A DNA stretch of 64,000 nt from Brevundimonas pondensis (GTDB lineage Bacteria; Pseudomonadota; Alphaproteobacteria; Caulobacterales; Caulobacteraceae): NCBI RefSeq assembly GCF_017487345.1, contig NZ_CP062006.1, forward strand, positions 2,548,001-2,612,000, read 5' to 3'. Below are positions 28,033-38,137 of the stretch, in pieces; position 1 is the stretch's first letter; each line of letters opens with the position of its first letter. Made by a program: the position numbers and the translations under genes. Below the pieces are notes generated by a model. It was given only the letters and a program-made list of their open reading frames with translations. It ran no database searches and was not told the origin of the DNA.

Positions 28033-28614
28033 TCAGGCGGCTCCCTTGAGGGCGGCGGCGACTTCGGCGGCGGTCGGAGCCTTGCCCGTCAGACGCTCGA
28101 TCATGGCGTGAGCCGTGTCAGAGGCGACGGTCGAGACATGGACCATGGCGCCGTCGCGGGTCTTGGCGATGGCGGCCTCGGCTTCGGCGATGCGCGCCGA
28201 GACGACGGCTTCTTCCTCGGCCTGACGCTTCTGGGCGTCTTCGGTGACGCGCGCCCTGGCGGCCACGGCGGTGGCGCGAGCCTCGGTGCGAGCCTTTACG
28301 ACCTCGGCCTTGGCGGCTTCGGCCTGCGTCGCGGCTTCGGCCTGGACCGACCGGGCGGTGGCGACAGCCGACGAAATGGTTTCAGCCCGCTCGTCCAGGA
28401 CACGGCGCAGACGCGGCGCGAAGACCTTGGCGATCAGGATGTAGAGGATGACGAAGAGGAACAGCAGGTAGACGATCTGCCCGCCCCAGTGGGCGAAGTC
28501 GAACTGCGGCAGGCCGCCCGATTCGTGATGGGCTTCCGGAACCGCCGTCTCGGTGTGCAGATCCGCCTCAACCGAAGGCGGGATCGCAGCATTGGGGGTA
28601 GGTGTCGTGGCCAT
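28033..28614 (-). CDS. ATP synthase F0 subunit b'
   Basis: 193 residues: an unusually long acidic N-terminus (about 1-42), a membrane helix (about 45-65) and an alanine-rich coiled coil. It is paired with the adjacent b subunit in a heterodimeric stator, as in other alphaproteobacteria and photosynthetic bacteria. The long N-terminus before the helix is typical of b' in this group. Confidence 0.93.
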   Translation of the reverse strand: MATTPTPNAAIPPSVEADLHTETAVPEAHHESGGLPQFDFAHWGGQIVYLLFLFVILYILIAKVFAPRLRRVLDERAETISSAVATARSVQAEAATQAEAAKAEVVKARTEARATAVAARARVTEDAQKRQAEEEAVVSARIAEAEAAIAKTRDGAMVHVSTVASDTAHAMIERLTGKAPTAAEVAAALKGAA

Positions 28615-28702
28615 AACCGTGCTGTCGAAAATCAGAATGAAGGCGGCGCCGCGGACCTGAGGCCCGACGGCGCCGACTCGAAAAGGCGTTCGGGTGAACC
28701 GA

Positions 28703-28927
28703 TCAGCCGAAGATCATCAGGACGCCCAGCACGAAGGCCAGGATGCCCAGGGCTTCCGCCAGGGCGGCGCCGACGAACAGGTTGCCGACTTGGCCGGCGG
28801 CGGCCGACGGGTTGCGCAGGGCGCCCGACAGGAATTGGCCGAAGATGTTGCCCACGCCGACGGCCGAGCCGATCATGCCGAGGGTAGCCAGACCGGCGCC
28901 GATGTACTTGGCGGCTTCAGCGTCCAT
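28703..28927 (-). CDS. atpE: ATP synthase F0 subunit c
   Basis: 74 residues forming two membrane helices around the conserved R-N-P loop (R38-N39-P40). The proton-binding carboxylate is Glu58 in A-A-L-A-E-A-L-G, as in mitochondrial and alphaproteobacterial c rings. It lies between atpB and b' in the minus-strand F0 operon. Confidence 0.97.
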   Translation of the reverse strand: MDAEAAKYIGAGLATLGMIGSAVGVGNIFGQFLSGALRNPSAAAGQVGNLFVGAALAEALGILAFVLGVLMIFG

Positions 28928-28984
28928 GATGTGTATCCTAGAGTTGGTGTTGGATGGTTGGGGTTTAAGAAACTGGTCCTGCCC

Positions 28985-29770
28985 TTAGTGGGCGTGGTCC
29001 AGGTTGACCACATCATTGAGATAGATGCAGGCCAGAACGGCGAAAACGAAAGCCTGAAGGAAGGCCACGAGGAATTCCAGAGCCGTCAGCGCGACCACCA
29101 TGCCCAGCGACAGGGCGGCGACCGGGAAGGCCAGCAGGTTCAGACCGCCGCCCATGGCCAGGGCGCCCAGGGACACCACGAAGCCAGCGAAGATCTTCAG
29201 CGCCACGTGACCGCCCAGCATGTTGCCGAACAGACGAAGGGCCAGGGTGACGGGACGCAGCAGGAAGGAAACGAACTCGATCGCGCCGACGACCGGGCGC
29301 AGCGCCAGCGGCGCGCCCATCGGCCAGAACAGCTTGAAGAAGCCCAGACCGTTCTTGGCGAAGCCGACCACCAGCACCAGGCCGAAGGTCAGGATCGCGA
29401 AGGTCACCGTCACGGCCAGCTGCGAGGTGGCGGTGAAGGTCATGAACATGCCGAGGATGTTCATCACCAGGATCAGGGTGAACAGGGTGAAGATGAAGGG
29501 GAAGTACTTGCGCCCCTCGTGGCCGATGATCGAGTCGGTCAGGTTGTCGATCATGCCGAACAGGCTCTCGCCCGCCGCCTGAAGACGACCCGGCACCACC
29601 TTGGCGCCCGAGGTGACCATGGCCAGGAAGCCCACGACCAGGACAAAGCCCAGGGTCATGGCGATATGCGAATTGGTGATGGCGAGATCAACCACGCCGA
29701 CGCCGGGCAGCGTGACGTCAGGAAGGTCCACGACCTTCTGGATCTGGAACTGGTGAATCGGATCGGCCAT
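28985..29770 (-). CDS. atpB: ATP synthase F0 subunit a
   Basis: 261 residues with five to six membrane helices. The essential arginine is seen in L-A-L-R-L-F-G-N-M-L-G-G-H. Subunit a forms the half-channels that pass protons to the c ring. It is preceded by atpI and followed by atpE. Confidence 0.97.
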   Translation of the reverse strand: MADPIHQFQIQKVVDLPDVTLPGVGVVDLAITNSHIAMTLGFVLVVGFLAMVTSGAKVVPGRLQAAGESLFGMIDNLTDSIIGHEGRKYFPFIFTLFTLILVMNILGMFMTFTATSQLAVTVTFAILTFGLVLVVGFAKNGLGFFKLFWPMGAPLALRPVVGAIEFVSFLLRPVTLALRLFGNMLGGHVALKIFAGFVVSLGALAMGGGLNLLAFPVAALSLGMVVALTALEFLVAFLQAFVFAVLACIYLNDVVNLDHAH

Positions 29771-29785
29771 GGGGCCTTTCGCTCC

Positions 29786-30148
29786 TTAGTCTTCTTCGCC
29801 GGCTTCCTCGAAGGGGATGGCCTCAGCCTGTATCCCCGCCGCCTTAGCCTGCGCCATCAGCCGATTGGCCGTCCGGCGCGCCATCCACAACGACAAGGCG
29901 AAGCCCAACAGGACCCCGCCGATCAAACCCCAAGGCGCCGTGCCGAATACACGGTCGACGCCGAATCCAATAGCAATCCCTACGATCACGCCGCCGAGCA
30001 GCTCGGCGATGATCTTGTAGGCCTGGCTCGTCACGGCATGCGCCGAGATTTCCGCCGACCGGGCGTTGGCCGTCCGCGCCTCAAGCTCGGATGCGCTCTT
30101 GGTGAGGCGTGCGATCGCCTCTTCGCGCGATTCCTTCGTAGGAGACAT
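29786..30148 (-). CDS. atpI: AtpI-like F0 assembly protein
   Basis: 120 residues from the ATG at 30148; upstream in-frame sequence to 30253 lacks protein character. A charged N-terminal region is followed by two membrane helices with G-V-I-V-G-I-A-I-G and W-G-L-I-G-G-V-L-L-G-F-A. It is the first gene of the F0 operon; AtpI helps assemble the c ring. Confidence 0.85.
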   Translation of the reverse strand: MSPTKESREEAIARLTKSASELEARTANARSAEISAHAVTSQAYKIIAELLGGVIVGIAIGFGVDRVFGTAPWGLIGGVLLGFALSLWMARRTANRLMAQAKAAGIQAEAIPFEEAGEED

Positions 30149-30327
30149 GGTTGCTTCGCCCAGCGCCCGGCGAGAACGCCGAGAAGGTCTGAATTCGGCG
30201 CGGAACCTATAGGCCGGGGGACGGAAGGTCAAGACGCGGAAACCGACCGCCAAGACTCTGAAAATCCAGCATTTATCGCCAGTTCCGCCTTGACCGTGGC
30301 GATGCGTCGCTGTTCGCGGCGCGACTC

Positions 30328-30993
30328 TCAGTCCTCGCTGACGAAATCCTGGGCGAACTCGGGCGATCCGTCATCCAACGCGGTCAGAAGGTCCTCGCCC
30401 TCGCTCTCGCCGCCGCGGGTCGGATCGGGGACCTCGAAGCCCACGGGGATCGACAGGTCCAGCAGACCCGCCGCCTTCATCTCCTGCACGCCCGGCAAGT
30501 CATAGAGGCTGGCCAGGCTGAAATGCTCGAGGAAACGGTCGGTCGTGGCGTAGGTGACGGGCCGACCCGGCGTGCGCCGACGCCCGCGCAACCGCACGAA
30601 GTCCATCTCCAGCAACAGGTCCAGCGTGCCCTTGGACAGGGAGACGCCGCGCACGCTCTCGATCTCGGCGCGGGTGCAGGGCTGGTGATAGGCGATGATG
30701 GCCAGGGTCTCCAGCGCCGCCTTGGACAGGCGACGCGGCTCCTCGCGCTCCTCGGTCATCAGGAAGCCGAGGTCGGCGGCGGTGCGGAAGCGCCAGCGGT
30801 CGGCGACGCATTCCAGCTCGACCCCCCGCCCCTGATAGCGTTGGCGCAGGGCGGCGATGGCCCGGCCCGCGTCCGCGCCCTCGGGCAGACGGCGCGCGAT
30901 CTCGGCCGCAGATAATGGGGCGGCGGCGGCGAACAACAGGGCCTCAACCCGGCGTTCGATCTCGGTTTCGTCGGGGGTGAAGGTCAGGCTCAC
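30328..30993 (-). CDS. scpB: Segregation and condensation protein B
   Basis: 221 residues with two winged-helix units. The family signature is visible in L-E-T-L-A-I-I-A-Y-H-Q-P-C-T-R-A-E-I followed by R-G-V. ScpB binds ScpA and the SMC ATPase in chromosome condensation. Its start overlaps the end of scpA by four bases, consistent with translational coupling. Confidence 0.95.
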   Translation of the reverse strand: MSLTFTPDETEIERRVEALLFAAAAPLSAAEIARRLPEGADAGRAIAALRQRYQGRGVELECVADRWRFRTAADLGFLMTEEREEPRRLSKAALETLAIIAYHQPCTRAEIESVRGVSLSKGTLDLLLEMDFVRLRGRRRTPGRPVTYATTDRFLEHFSLASLYDLPGVQEMKAAGLLDLSIPVGFEVPDPTRGGESEGEDLLTALDDGSPEFAQDFVSED

Positions 30994-31820
30994 GGCGTCA
31001 GCTCCAGCGGTTGGCCGAAGCCCCGGCGTTTGAGGAAGAGGTCAGCGAAGGCCTCGGCCTGACGCACGTCCATGGCCCCCTCCTTCACCAGCTCCAGACT
31101 GGCCGACAGGGTGGAGGCGGTATAGCTGGCCTGGCTGGGCCCCTCCCCGTCTTCGTCCTGACGGGCCGGCGCCACCTGATCCAGCGGGGTCCAGTCGGCC
31201 AGACGCGGCATCATGGAGCGCAGCCAGTCGCGCGCGGCCTCCAGCTGGAAAGCCTCGACCCGCTGGCCGGGCGCATAGTTGCGGCGCTCCTCGCGCCGAC
31301 GCTGGGCGACATAGGCGGCCATCAGCTCATAGAGGCTGGCGTCCACGCGGTCCGAGGGGATGATGACGGTGGCTTCCGGGTCGCCGCGGGTGAAGACGTC
31401 GCGCTTCAGCTGCGGGCGGCTGGTGATGGCCTCGACCGAGCGGCGCATGGCCTCCAGCTTCTGCAGGCGAAACGCCAGCGCGGCGGCCATTTCCTCGGCC
31501 GGGGGCTCCTCGGCCTTGCCCTTTTCGGTGCGGGGCAGCAGCAGACGCGACTTCAGATAGGCCAGCCAGGACGCCATCACGAGATAGTCGGCGGCCATGG
31601 CGAAGTTGCGCCGCCGGGCCTCGTGAACGAAGGCCAGATACTGTTCCGCCAGCTTGGTGATGGACAGCTTCAGCAGGTCCACCTTCTGCGTGCGCGCCAG
31701 CGCCAGCAGGACGTGCAGAGGTCCTTCATAGCCTTCCAGATCGACGACGAAGGCCTCGGCGGCGTCAGCATCATCGACGGCGGCGAAGTCCAGGTTGGGC
31801 TGGAACGCCTGATCCATCAC
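30990..31820 (-). CDS. scpA: Segregation and condensation protein A
   Basis: 276 residues: the kleisin of the SMC complex. The N-terminal segment Y-E-G-P-L-H-V-L-L-A-L-A and the following K-V-D-L-L-K-L-S-I motif are diagnostic. It bridges SMC heads and binds ScpB. It lies directly after nagZ (stop and start abut) and overlaps scpB. Confidence 0.95.
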   Translation of the reverse strand: MMDQAFQPNLDFAAVDDADAAEAFVVDLEGYEGPLHVLLALARTQKVDLLKLSITKLAEQYLAFVHEARRRNFAMAADYLVMASWLAYLKSRLLLPRTEKGKAEEPPAEEMAAALAFRLQKLEAMRRSVEAITSRPQLKRDVFTRGDPEATVIIPSDRVDASLYELMAAYVAQRRREERRNYAPGQRVEAFQLEAARDWLRSMMPRLADWTPLDQVAPARQDEDGEGPSQASYTASTLSASLELVKEGAMDVRQAEAFADLFLKRRGFGQPLELTP

Positions 31821-32870
31821 CTAGGCCTGCGCCTCGCCCACATCCGGCCCCTTGGCGGCTTCGAACCGGCCAGAAAGAGCCGCCTCCAGCCGGGCGCGGG
31901 CCTCGGCCACGTCCAGCGGTTCGGGCGTGTGGACGATGCGGTTGAGCGACGCCTCGGCGCGGCGTCTGGCCTCACCCTTCAGCTTGCCGGTTCCCTCGGC
32001 CACCTGACGCATTTCGCCAAGGTCGCCGTTGCAATGCAGGATGACGTCGCAGCCCGCCTTCAGCGACTGTTCGGCGCGCTCGGTCAGGGTTCCCGACAGG
32101 GCCTTCATCGACAGATCGTCGGACATGATCAGGCCGGAGAAGCCCAGATGCTCGCGCATCAGGCGAAGGCCCTTCTTGGACGTCGTGGCCGGGCGCCTGG
32201 CGTCGACGGCGGTGAAGACGACGTGGGCCGTCATGGCCATCGGCATGTCCGACAGGGCCTTGAACGGGGCGAAGTCCCAGGCATCCAGCGTCTCAAGGTC
32301 GGTCTCGACCACCGGCAGGTCGTGGTGGCTGTCGGCGAAGGCGCGGCCGTGGCCGGGGATGTGCTTGATGATGGGCAGGACGCCGCCCGCCAGCAGGCCT
32401 TCCGCAGCCGCCCGGCCCAGCCGGGTCACGGTGGCGGGGTCCTGCGCATAGGCGCGGTCGCCGATGATGTCGTGGGCGCCCGGCACCGGTACGTCCAGCA
32501 CCGGCACGCAGTCCACGGTGATGCCCAGCTCGCGCAGGTCGTGGGCGATCAGACGCGCCCCCAGACGCGCCAGTTCGCGCGCCGCCGCAGGGTCGTTGAC
32601 CGCCTTCAGATAGGCCGAGCCGGGCGGGTATTTCGGCCAGTACGGCGGGCCGAGGCGCTGCACCCGGCCGCCCTCCTGATCGATCAGGACCGGGGCGTCG
32701 GCGCGGCCCACGCTGTCGCGCAGGTCCTCGACCAGGGCCTTGACCTGATCGGGGCTGTCCACGTTGCGGCGGAACAGGATGAAGCCCCAGGGGCGGACTT
32801 CGGCGAAGAAGGCGCGCTCCTCCGCCGTCAGCCTGTGGCCGGAACAGCCGTAGATGGCGGCGGAGGTCAT
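31821..32870 (-). CDS. nagZ: Beta-N-acetylhexosaminidase (muropeptide recycling)
   Basis: 349 residues, glycoside hydrolase family 3. Landmarks are L-I-D-Q-E-G-G-R-V-Q-R (about 61-71), the K-H-I-P-G-H-G catalytic loop with D-S-H, and the nucleophile Asp in M-S-D-D-L-S-M. It removes GlcNAc from cytosolic anhydromuropeptides. It precedes scpA and follows the SPOR gene, the same order seen in Caulobacter relatives. Confidence 0.95.
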   Translation of the reverse strand: MTSAAIYGCSGHRLTAEERAFFAEVRPWGFILFRRNVDSPDQVKALVEDLRDSVGRADAPVLIDQEGGRVQRLGPPYWPKYPPGSAYLKAVNDPAAARELARLGARLIAHDLRELGITVDCVPVLDVPVPGAHDIIGDRAYAQDPATVTRLGRAAAEGLLAGGVLPIIKHIPGHGRAFADSHHDLPVVETDLETLDAWDFAPFKALSDMPMAMTAHVVFTAVDARRPATTSKKGLRLMREHLGFSGLIMSDDLSMKALSGTLTERAEQSLKAGCDVILHCNGDLGEMRQVAEGTGKLKGEARRRAEASLNRIVHTPEPLDVAEARARLEAALSGRFEAAKGPDVGEAQA

Positions 32871-32891
32871 GCGTCTTCTTTCCCGCTCGTC

Positions 32892-33689
32892 TTAGCGGAC
32901 GATGCAGTCGCGGCCAGCGGCCTTCAGCGCGTTGCAGAAGGCGACGGCGCGATCACGGCTCATGCCGGTGAAGGTGGTGCGATAGACGGTCGAGCCGTTG
33001 GCGGCGGTGACTTCCTGCACGCGCTTTTCCGCGCCCGAGGCGTACTGGCCGAAGCGCGAGGCGACGGCGGCGTATTCGCGATCGGCGATGGCGGTCGAGG
33101 AGAAGGCGCCGATCTGCACGCCCGACGAACCACCGGCGGCGGGAGCGGCCGGAGCAGGCGTCGCCTTGGGCGCGGGGGCCGGGGTCACGGGCGCCGGCTT
33201 GGCCGGAGCGACCGGCGCGGGCGCGACAACGGCGGGGGCAGCCGGCGGCAGGGCGGTGGCGGCGACCGGCGGGGCGATGGGCGCAGGCGCGGGGCGCGGC
33301 TCGACGGCTTCGGGGCCAGGGGTGAAGGTGGGGATGGCGTCCGCCGCCTCGCCGCCGTCGCGATAGACGCGCACGCCCGCTTCCGGGTCGATCGGCTGGG
33401 CGTCCAGCGGCGCCTCGACCTTCATGCTTTCGACCGGCGTGCCGACAGCGGGCGGGGCGTCGGTCGAGGAGCGCACGCCCGAACGATAGAAGACCACCAC
33501 GGCCACGATCAGCAGCAGCAGGACGATGGCGCTGATGATCAGGGTGATCGGCGGCGACTTGGCGGCGGGGGCGCGACGCGGATCATAGCTGCGACGCTCG
33601 AACGGCAGGTCGTCGTCGGTGGGCGGCGTATAGGCCCCCCGCTCGCGGCCGGCGTTGGGGTTGCCTCGGTGATCGTCGTCGTAGGACAT
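32892..33689 (-). CDS. SPOR-domain membrane protein
   Basis: 265 residues: a polar N-terminus, one membrane helix (about 48-67), a long Pro/Ala linker (about 115-190) and a C-terminal SPOR domain (about 193-265) starting V-Q-I-G-A-F-S. SPOR domains bind denuded peptidoglycan at division sites. The gene is just upstream of nagZ, so cell-wall work is likely. Confidence 0.92.
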   Translation of the reverse strand: MSYDDDHRGNPNAGRERGAYTPPTDDDLPFERRSYDPRRAPAAKSPPITLIISAIVLLLLIVAVVVFYRSGVRSSTDAPPAVGTPVESMKVEAPLDAQPIDPEAGVRVYRDGGEAADAIPTFTPGPEAVEPRPAPAPIAPPVAATALPPAAPAVVAPAPVAPAKPAPVTPAPAPKATPAPAAPAAGGSSGVQIGAFSSTAIADREYAAVASRFGQYASGAEKRVQEVTAANGSTVYRTTFTGMSRDRAVAFCNALKAAGRDCIVR

Positions 33690-33768
33690 GGGTCGCGCTT
33701 TCTGGATCGGCCCCGCGCGAATCGGCGCGGAGAAGCATCAGTCTAGCCCGCCCGTGGCCGCTTTCGAA

Positions 33769-34968
33769 TCACAGATCAAGCGCCAGGTCGAGACTGAACA
33801 GCTTGCCGTGCACCTCGATGGCGTAGCGGTCGGTCATGCCGGCGATGTAGTCGCACACCGCCCGCGCCCGCTTGACCGGGTCATCCGACATCGCCGGGGC
33901 CGACCATTCGGGCGGCATGACCTCGGGCTCTTCCATGAACAGGTGGAACAGCTGCGACAGGACGCGGCGCGCCTGACTGCGGGTGCGGTTGACCCGGTAG
34001 TGACGATACATCCGCTCGAACAGGAAGCGGCGCAGCACGCCCAGATCGGCCATCATGCCCGGCGAGAACTGCACCATCATCTGCGGCGCCATCCGCACAT
34101 CCTCGACGGTGACGATGCGATGCTCGGCCAGCCGACGCTCGGTCTCGGCCAAAACGTCGTCGACCATGATGCCGATCATGCGGCGCACGGCCTCCAGACG
34201 CACCATGCGGTCGTCCAGCGCAGGCCAGTCGCGGCGCACCTCGGCCAGGCACGGCCCGATCAGGGGCACCTCGGCCAGATCGGCCAGGGTGAACAGGCCC
34301 GCCTGCACCCCGTCGTCCACGTCGTGGTTGTTATAGGCGATGTCGTCGGCGATGGCCGCGCACTGGGCCTCCAGCGAGGCGAAGGTGTCGAGCCTCAGGT
34401 CCCAGTTCGCCGCCCCGCCGGGGGCGTAGGCCGCGACCGTCTTCCACGCCGGGTCGTCCAGGTGATGCATCACCGGGCCATTGTGCTTGATGACGCCCTC
34501 GACCGTTTCCCAGCTGAGGTTCAGGCCCGGGAACTTGGGATAGCGGACTTCCAGCTCGGTGATGACGCGGAAGCTCTGGACGTTGTGGTCAAAGCCGCCG
34601 TAGTCGGCCATCTGGGCCTGCAGTTCGTCCTCGCCCGCATGGGCGAAGGGCGGGTGGCCCAGGTCGTGAGCCAGGGCGATGGTCTCGGCCAGATCGTCGT
34701 CCAGCCGCAGGGCGTGAGCCAGCGACCGGGCGATCTGGGCCACTTCCAGACTGTGGGTCAGACGGGTGCGATAGTGGTCGCCCTCGTGCGCCACGAAGAC
34801 CTGGGTCTTCTCTTTCAGACGACGAAACGCCGTTGCGTGAATGATGCGGTCGCGGTCGCGGGCGAAGGGGGTGCGAGTGCGGCTGGCGGGCTCGAAAACA
34901 TGACGGCCGCGGCTGGCGGCGGGGTCTTCAGCGAAGGACGCGCGGGTCTGGCTCAAGGCGGACAGCAC
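33769..34968 (-). CDS. dgt: dGTPase-like deoxynucleoside triphosphohydrolase
   Basis: 399 residues, HD superfamily. The metal-binding set is visible as R-L-T-H-S-L-E-V (first His), A-H-D-L-G-H-P-P-F (the HD pair) and a later Asp in I-A-D-D-I-A-Y-N. Such enzymes cut dNTPs to nucleoside plus triphosphate and help control pools. It is divergent from erpA. Confidence 0.92.
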   Translation of the reverse strand: MLSALSQTRASFAEDPAASRGRHVFEPASRTRTPFARDRDRIIHATAFRRLKEKTQVFVAHEGDHYRTRLTHSLEVAQIARSLAHALRLDDDLAETIALAHDLGHPPFAHAGEDELQAQMADYGGFDHNVQSFRVITELEVRYPKFPGLNLSWETVEGVIKHNGPVMHHLDDPAWKTVAAYAPGGAANWDLRLDTFASLEAQCAAIADDIAYNNHDVDDGVQAGLFTLADLAEVPLIGPCLAEVRRDWPALDDRMVRLEAVRRMIGIMVDDVLAETERRLAEHRIVTVEDVRMAPQMMVQFSPGMMADLGVLRRFLFERMYRHYRVNRTRSQARRVLSQLFHLFMEEPEVMPPEWSAPAMSDDPVKRARAVCDYIAGMTDRYAIEVHGKLFSLDLALDL

Positions 34969-35023
34969 TTCTATTGCGACACAGGCCTTTGCGAACGCCT
35001 GTCAGCTCCTCATATAGAGAGCC

Positions 35024-35413
35024 GTGAGCACCGTCCAATCCACAGAATCAGTCCGCGACCTGTCGCTTTCGGTTTCCCCCCGCGCCCCGGAAGGCATCCT
35101 TCTGGCCGAGAGCGCGGCGAAACGTCTGGCCAAGCTGGCCGAGGTCGAGGGCAAGCCGGTCATGCTGCGCGTCGCCGTCGACGGCGGCGGCTGCTCGGGC
35201 TTCCAGTACCGGCTGGAACTGGTCGATGCGCCCGAGGCCGATGACTTGGTCGTGCGTCGCGACGGTCAGGCGGCGGTGATCGACCCCGTCTCCATCCCCT
35301 TCCTCAAGGGCTCGGAGATCGCCTTCGTCGATGAACTGGCGGGCGCGCAGTTCGTGGTGCGTAACCCGAACGCCTCCTCCAGCTGCGGCTGCGGCGTCAG
35401 CTTCGCCATCTAG
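35024..35413 (+). CDS. erpA: Iron-sulfur cluster insertion protein ErpA/IscA type
   Basis: 129 residues starting at a GTG (35024). The three cluster-binding cysteines are Cys57 in G-G-G-C-S-G-F-Q-Y and Cys121/Cys123 in S-S-S-C-G-C-G. A-type carriers deliver [4Fe-4S] clusters to proteins such as IspH. The N-terminal 20 residues are longer than in typical ErpA. Confidence 0.94.
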   Translation: MSTVQSTESVRDLSLSVSPRAPEGILLAESAAKRLAKLAEVEGKPVMLRVAVDGGGCSGFQYRLELVDAPEADDLVVRRDGQAAVIDPVSIPFLKGSEIAFVDELAGAQFVVRNPNASSSCGCGVSFAI

Positions 35414-35456
35414 GGCCACGCTTGGTTCCGGGCGGACGGGCGCCCATTTAGCCGTC

Positions 35457-35849
35457 ATGCGCCGCCTGACCCTCATCACCCTGCTGATGGCCGCCCTGCC
35501 CTTGGCCGCGACCGCCCAGACCTGGCCAGGCTGGCCGGGTCCGCCGCCGCCCGGCTACGACCCCGGCTCAGCCATCGCCGACCAGCACCGGATCGAGATG
35601 GACCGCCTGCGCAATCAGGCCGCCAAACGCGAGGCCCTGGCCCAGCAGCAGCGGCTACAGACCCAACTGACGATCCAGCGCCTGGAGGCTGCGCGCCAGC
35701 CGGCCTCGCCCCTGCCCCCGCAAACCGCCTATGCCCCGCGCACGCTGGAGCAGGAACGGCAGGCCCGCGAGGCCCAGACCGCCCGGCGCGAAGAGGTGGT
35801 GCGCGGCGCTGCCGAGATCGACGCCTGGCTGGACCGCCGCCCGAACTGA
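35457..35849 (+). CDS. Predicted periplasmic protein, Gln/Arg-rich helix
   Basis: 130 residues from the ATG at 35457. A signal peptide ends A-A-T-A-Q-T, followed by a Pro/Gly/Trp-rich segment and a charged helical region rich in Gln, Arg and Ala (about 45-120). No family is recognised. The layout resembles small envelope coiled-coil proteins. It is 43 bases after erpA. Confidence 0.75.
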   Translation: MRRLTLITLLMAALPLAATAQTWPGWPGPPPPGYDPGSAIADQHRIEMDRLRNQAAKREALAQQQRLQTQLTIQRLEAARQPASPLPPQTAYAPRTLEQERQAREAQTARREEVVRGAAEIDAWLDRRPN

Positions 35850-35931
35850 CCGCCCGTTACAATTGCATCCCTTCCCTGCCCCCCGCGTTTTCGCCTAGCT
35901 TCGGGCAAGGATTAAGGGCGGAGACGACATC

Positions 35932-36783
35932 ATGCGTTGGCAGGGCGGACGGCGCGGCGGCGGCATCGAGGACCGGCGCGGCATGGGCGGCGGCGCGGTG
36001 GCGGGCGGCGGCATCGGGGTTCTGGTGCTGGCGGCCATCGGCTATTTCGTCTTCGGCATCGACCCCAACACCACCCAGCAGGTCGCCAGCCAGTTCGGCG
36101 GCGCCAGCCAGTCCGAACAGGCCGGCAAGACGGGCACTCCCGAGGATCAAGCCGGTCAGTTCGTCGAAGTCGTCGGCACCAATATCAACGACGTCTGGAA
36201 GACCAAGCTGCGCGGCTACACCCCGCCGACCACCGTCCTCTACGAACAAGGGACCCAGACCGGCTGCGGCATGGGTCAGTCGGCCATGGGGCCCTTCTAC
36301 TGCCCCGCCGATCAGAAGGTCTATCTGGACCTGTCGTTCTGGCGCGAGATGGAGACCAAGCTGGGGGCCTCGGGCGCGGACTTCGCCAAGGCCTATGTCA
36401 TCGCCCACGAGTTCGGCCACCACGTCCAGACCCTGACCGGCGCCAGCGAGCAGGTTCAGCGCGCCCAGCAGGCGGCGCGCTCACAGGCCGAGGGCAACAA
36501 GTATTCGGTCGCTCTGGAGCTTCAGGCCGACTGCTATGCCGGCGTCTGGGCCCGCAACGCCGCCGCCGTGTCGAACGGTCAGGTGGCGCTGGAGCCCGGC
36601 GATCTGGAAGAAGGCATGAAGACCGCCCAGGCCATCGGCGACGACACCCTGCAACGCCGCGGCGGCGGTCGCGTCTCGCCCGAAAGCTTCACCCACGGCT
36701 CCTCGGCCCAACGGGTCGAGTGGCTGCAACGCGGCTATCAGACCGGCGACCCGGCGGCCTGCGACACCTTCAAGGGACTGTAA
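35932..36783 (+). CDS. YpfJ-like neutral zinc metallopeptidase
   Basis: 283 residues: a basic N-terminus starting M-R-W-Q-G-G-R-R-G, one membrane helix (about 21-41) and a zinc-peptidase domain with H-E-F-G-H-H at about 160-165 and a downstream E-L-Q-A-D-C-Y-A-G metal-ligand motif. It matches the YpfJ/KPN_02809 family, whose substrates are unknown. Its 3' end overlaps the convergent DUF418 gene by 14 bases. Confidence 0.93.
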   Translation: MRWQGGRRGGGIEDRRGMGGGAVAGGGIGVLVLAAIGYFVFGIDPNTTQQVASQFGGASQSEQAGKTGTPEDQAGQFVEVVGTNINDVWKTKLRGYTPPTTVLYEQGTQTGCGMGQSAMGPFYCPADQKVYLDLSFWREMETKLGASGADFAKAYVIAHEFGHHVQTLTGASEQVQRAQQAARSQAEGNKYSVALELQADCYAGVWARNAAAVSNGQVALEPGDLEEGMKTAQAIGDDTLQRRGGGRVSPESFTHGSSAQRVEWLQRGYQTGDPAACDTFKGL

Positions 36784-38080
36784 CGGCGGGGGCGCGGCGG
36801 ATCGGCGGAACCTTGCCATAGGCCGCCAGCCGCAGCGCCCATTCCATCGGCCCGAAGGCGAAGACACGCAGCCACATCAGGCTGCCGATCGCCAGCACCA
36901 CCCAGATGAGGGCGGCGATCCCCCACAGGGTCCACCAGTCGAAGCGCCCCCACAGATTGAAGCCATAGAACAGCAGGGACGTAATCGCCGACTGGGCCAG
37001 ATAGCTGCTCAGCGCCATCCGCCCCATGGCTTTCAACCCTGTCCCGATGAAACCGAAGGCGTTCAACTTCCAAAGGGTCAGAATCAGGCCCACATGGCCC
37101 AGGGTCATGCCCAGACGCCCCGCTTCATAGCTGCCGCGCGTCAGCCACAGTTCGGGTGAGAAGTCATTGCGCCAGAGCGAGGCCGCCTGGGCGCCGTTGA
37201 TGGCCAGGCCCACCGCATACCCCGCCGCCGTCAGCAGGAGATAGAAGCGCAAGGAGCGAGCGCCCGTCAGCACCCCCAGCTTGAACAGAGCCATGCCCAG
37301 CAGCATGAAGGCCACGCATTCCATGACCAGGATGATGGTGTAGCTGGAGGCGGCGTAGTCGATCCAGGTGTGGACGCTCCACTTCAGCAGGCTGACCGGA
37401 CCGCCAGTGCGCAACTCGGTTTGCTCAAGACGGGCCTCTCGAGACGGCTGACGCGCCGCGACCGCCGCCTGATAGGCGTCCAGCGTCTCACGCTGCTTCG
37501 GATTCAGGCGTTCAACCGGCAGGTGGCTTTCAACCAAGGCGCGGCCTTCGCGCGTCTCGACGGCCCGTTTGTAGGCGCTCGCGCCCTGTATCCCCGTCAG
37601 CAAGGCGATCAACAGGACCGAGACCAGGATCAGGGTACGCGGGCGCGCCGCCCGGAAGGCGAACAGAAAGAAGCCCGACAGACCATAGACATAGAGAATA
37701 TCGCCCGGGAACAGCAGGATCGTCACATTGCCGACCCCCAGCACAAGCAGGGCCATGCAGCGCCGGAAATAGACGTCGGCCGCCTCGATCGTCCCCTTGC
37801 CGTCGCCGCCTCGCAGGGTGATCAACAGCATCCCCGCGCCGAACAGCAGGGTGAACAGCCCCCGCATCGAACCCTGCAGAAAGACGTGCTGCACCAGCCA
37901 GGCCATCCAGTCGGGATTGCCGAGACTGGGCGCGGTCTGCGGGACATAGGCTTCCCAGATGCCGCCCATGGAGATGATGTTGACCAGCAGGATGCCGCAC
38001 AGGGCGAAGCCGCGCAGCAAGTCCAGGCTCTCGAGTCTTTGGGGCGCCGCAACGGGCGCGCCTGGGACGACAACAGTCAT
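36770..38080 (-). CDS. DUF418 multi-pass membrane protein
   Basis: 436 residues from the ATG at 38080 (an ATG at 38110 is also in frame). L-D-L-L-R-G-F-A-L-C-G-I-L at the start and several later helices match the DUF418 family, related to acyltransferase-3-like membrane proteins. The longest loop (about residues 165-220) is charged and predicted soluble. Function unknown. Confidence 0.88.
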   Translation of the reverse strand: MTVVVPGAPVAAPQRLESLDLLRGFALCGILLVNIISMGGIWEAYVPQTAPSLGNPDWMAWLVQHVFLQGSMRGLFTLLFGAGMLLITLRGGDGKGTIEAADVYFRRCMALLVLGVGNVTILLFPGDILYVYGLSGFFLFAFRAARPRTLILVSVLLIALLTGIQGASAYKRAVETREGRALVESHLPVERLNPKQRETLDAYQAAVAARQPSREARLEQTELRTGGPVSLLKWSVHTWIDYAASSYTIILVMECVAFMLLGMALFKLGVLTGARSLRFYLLLTAAGYAVGLAINGAQAASLWRNDFSPELWLTRGSYEAGRLGMTLGHVGLILTLWKLNAFGFIGTGLKAMGRMALSSYLAQSAITSLLFYGFNLWGRFDWWTLWGIAALIWVVLAIGSLMWLRVFAFGPMEWALRLAAYGKVPPIRRAPAVTVP

Positions 38081-38137
38081 ACTCGCTGCGTTACCGCCGA
38101 TCACAAGCACCGCAAAGGTCGAGATTGTAACAAAACT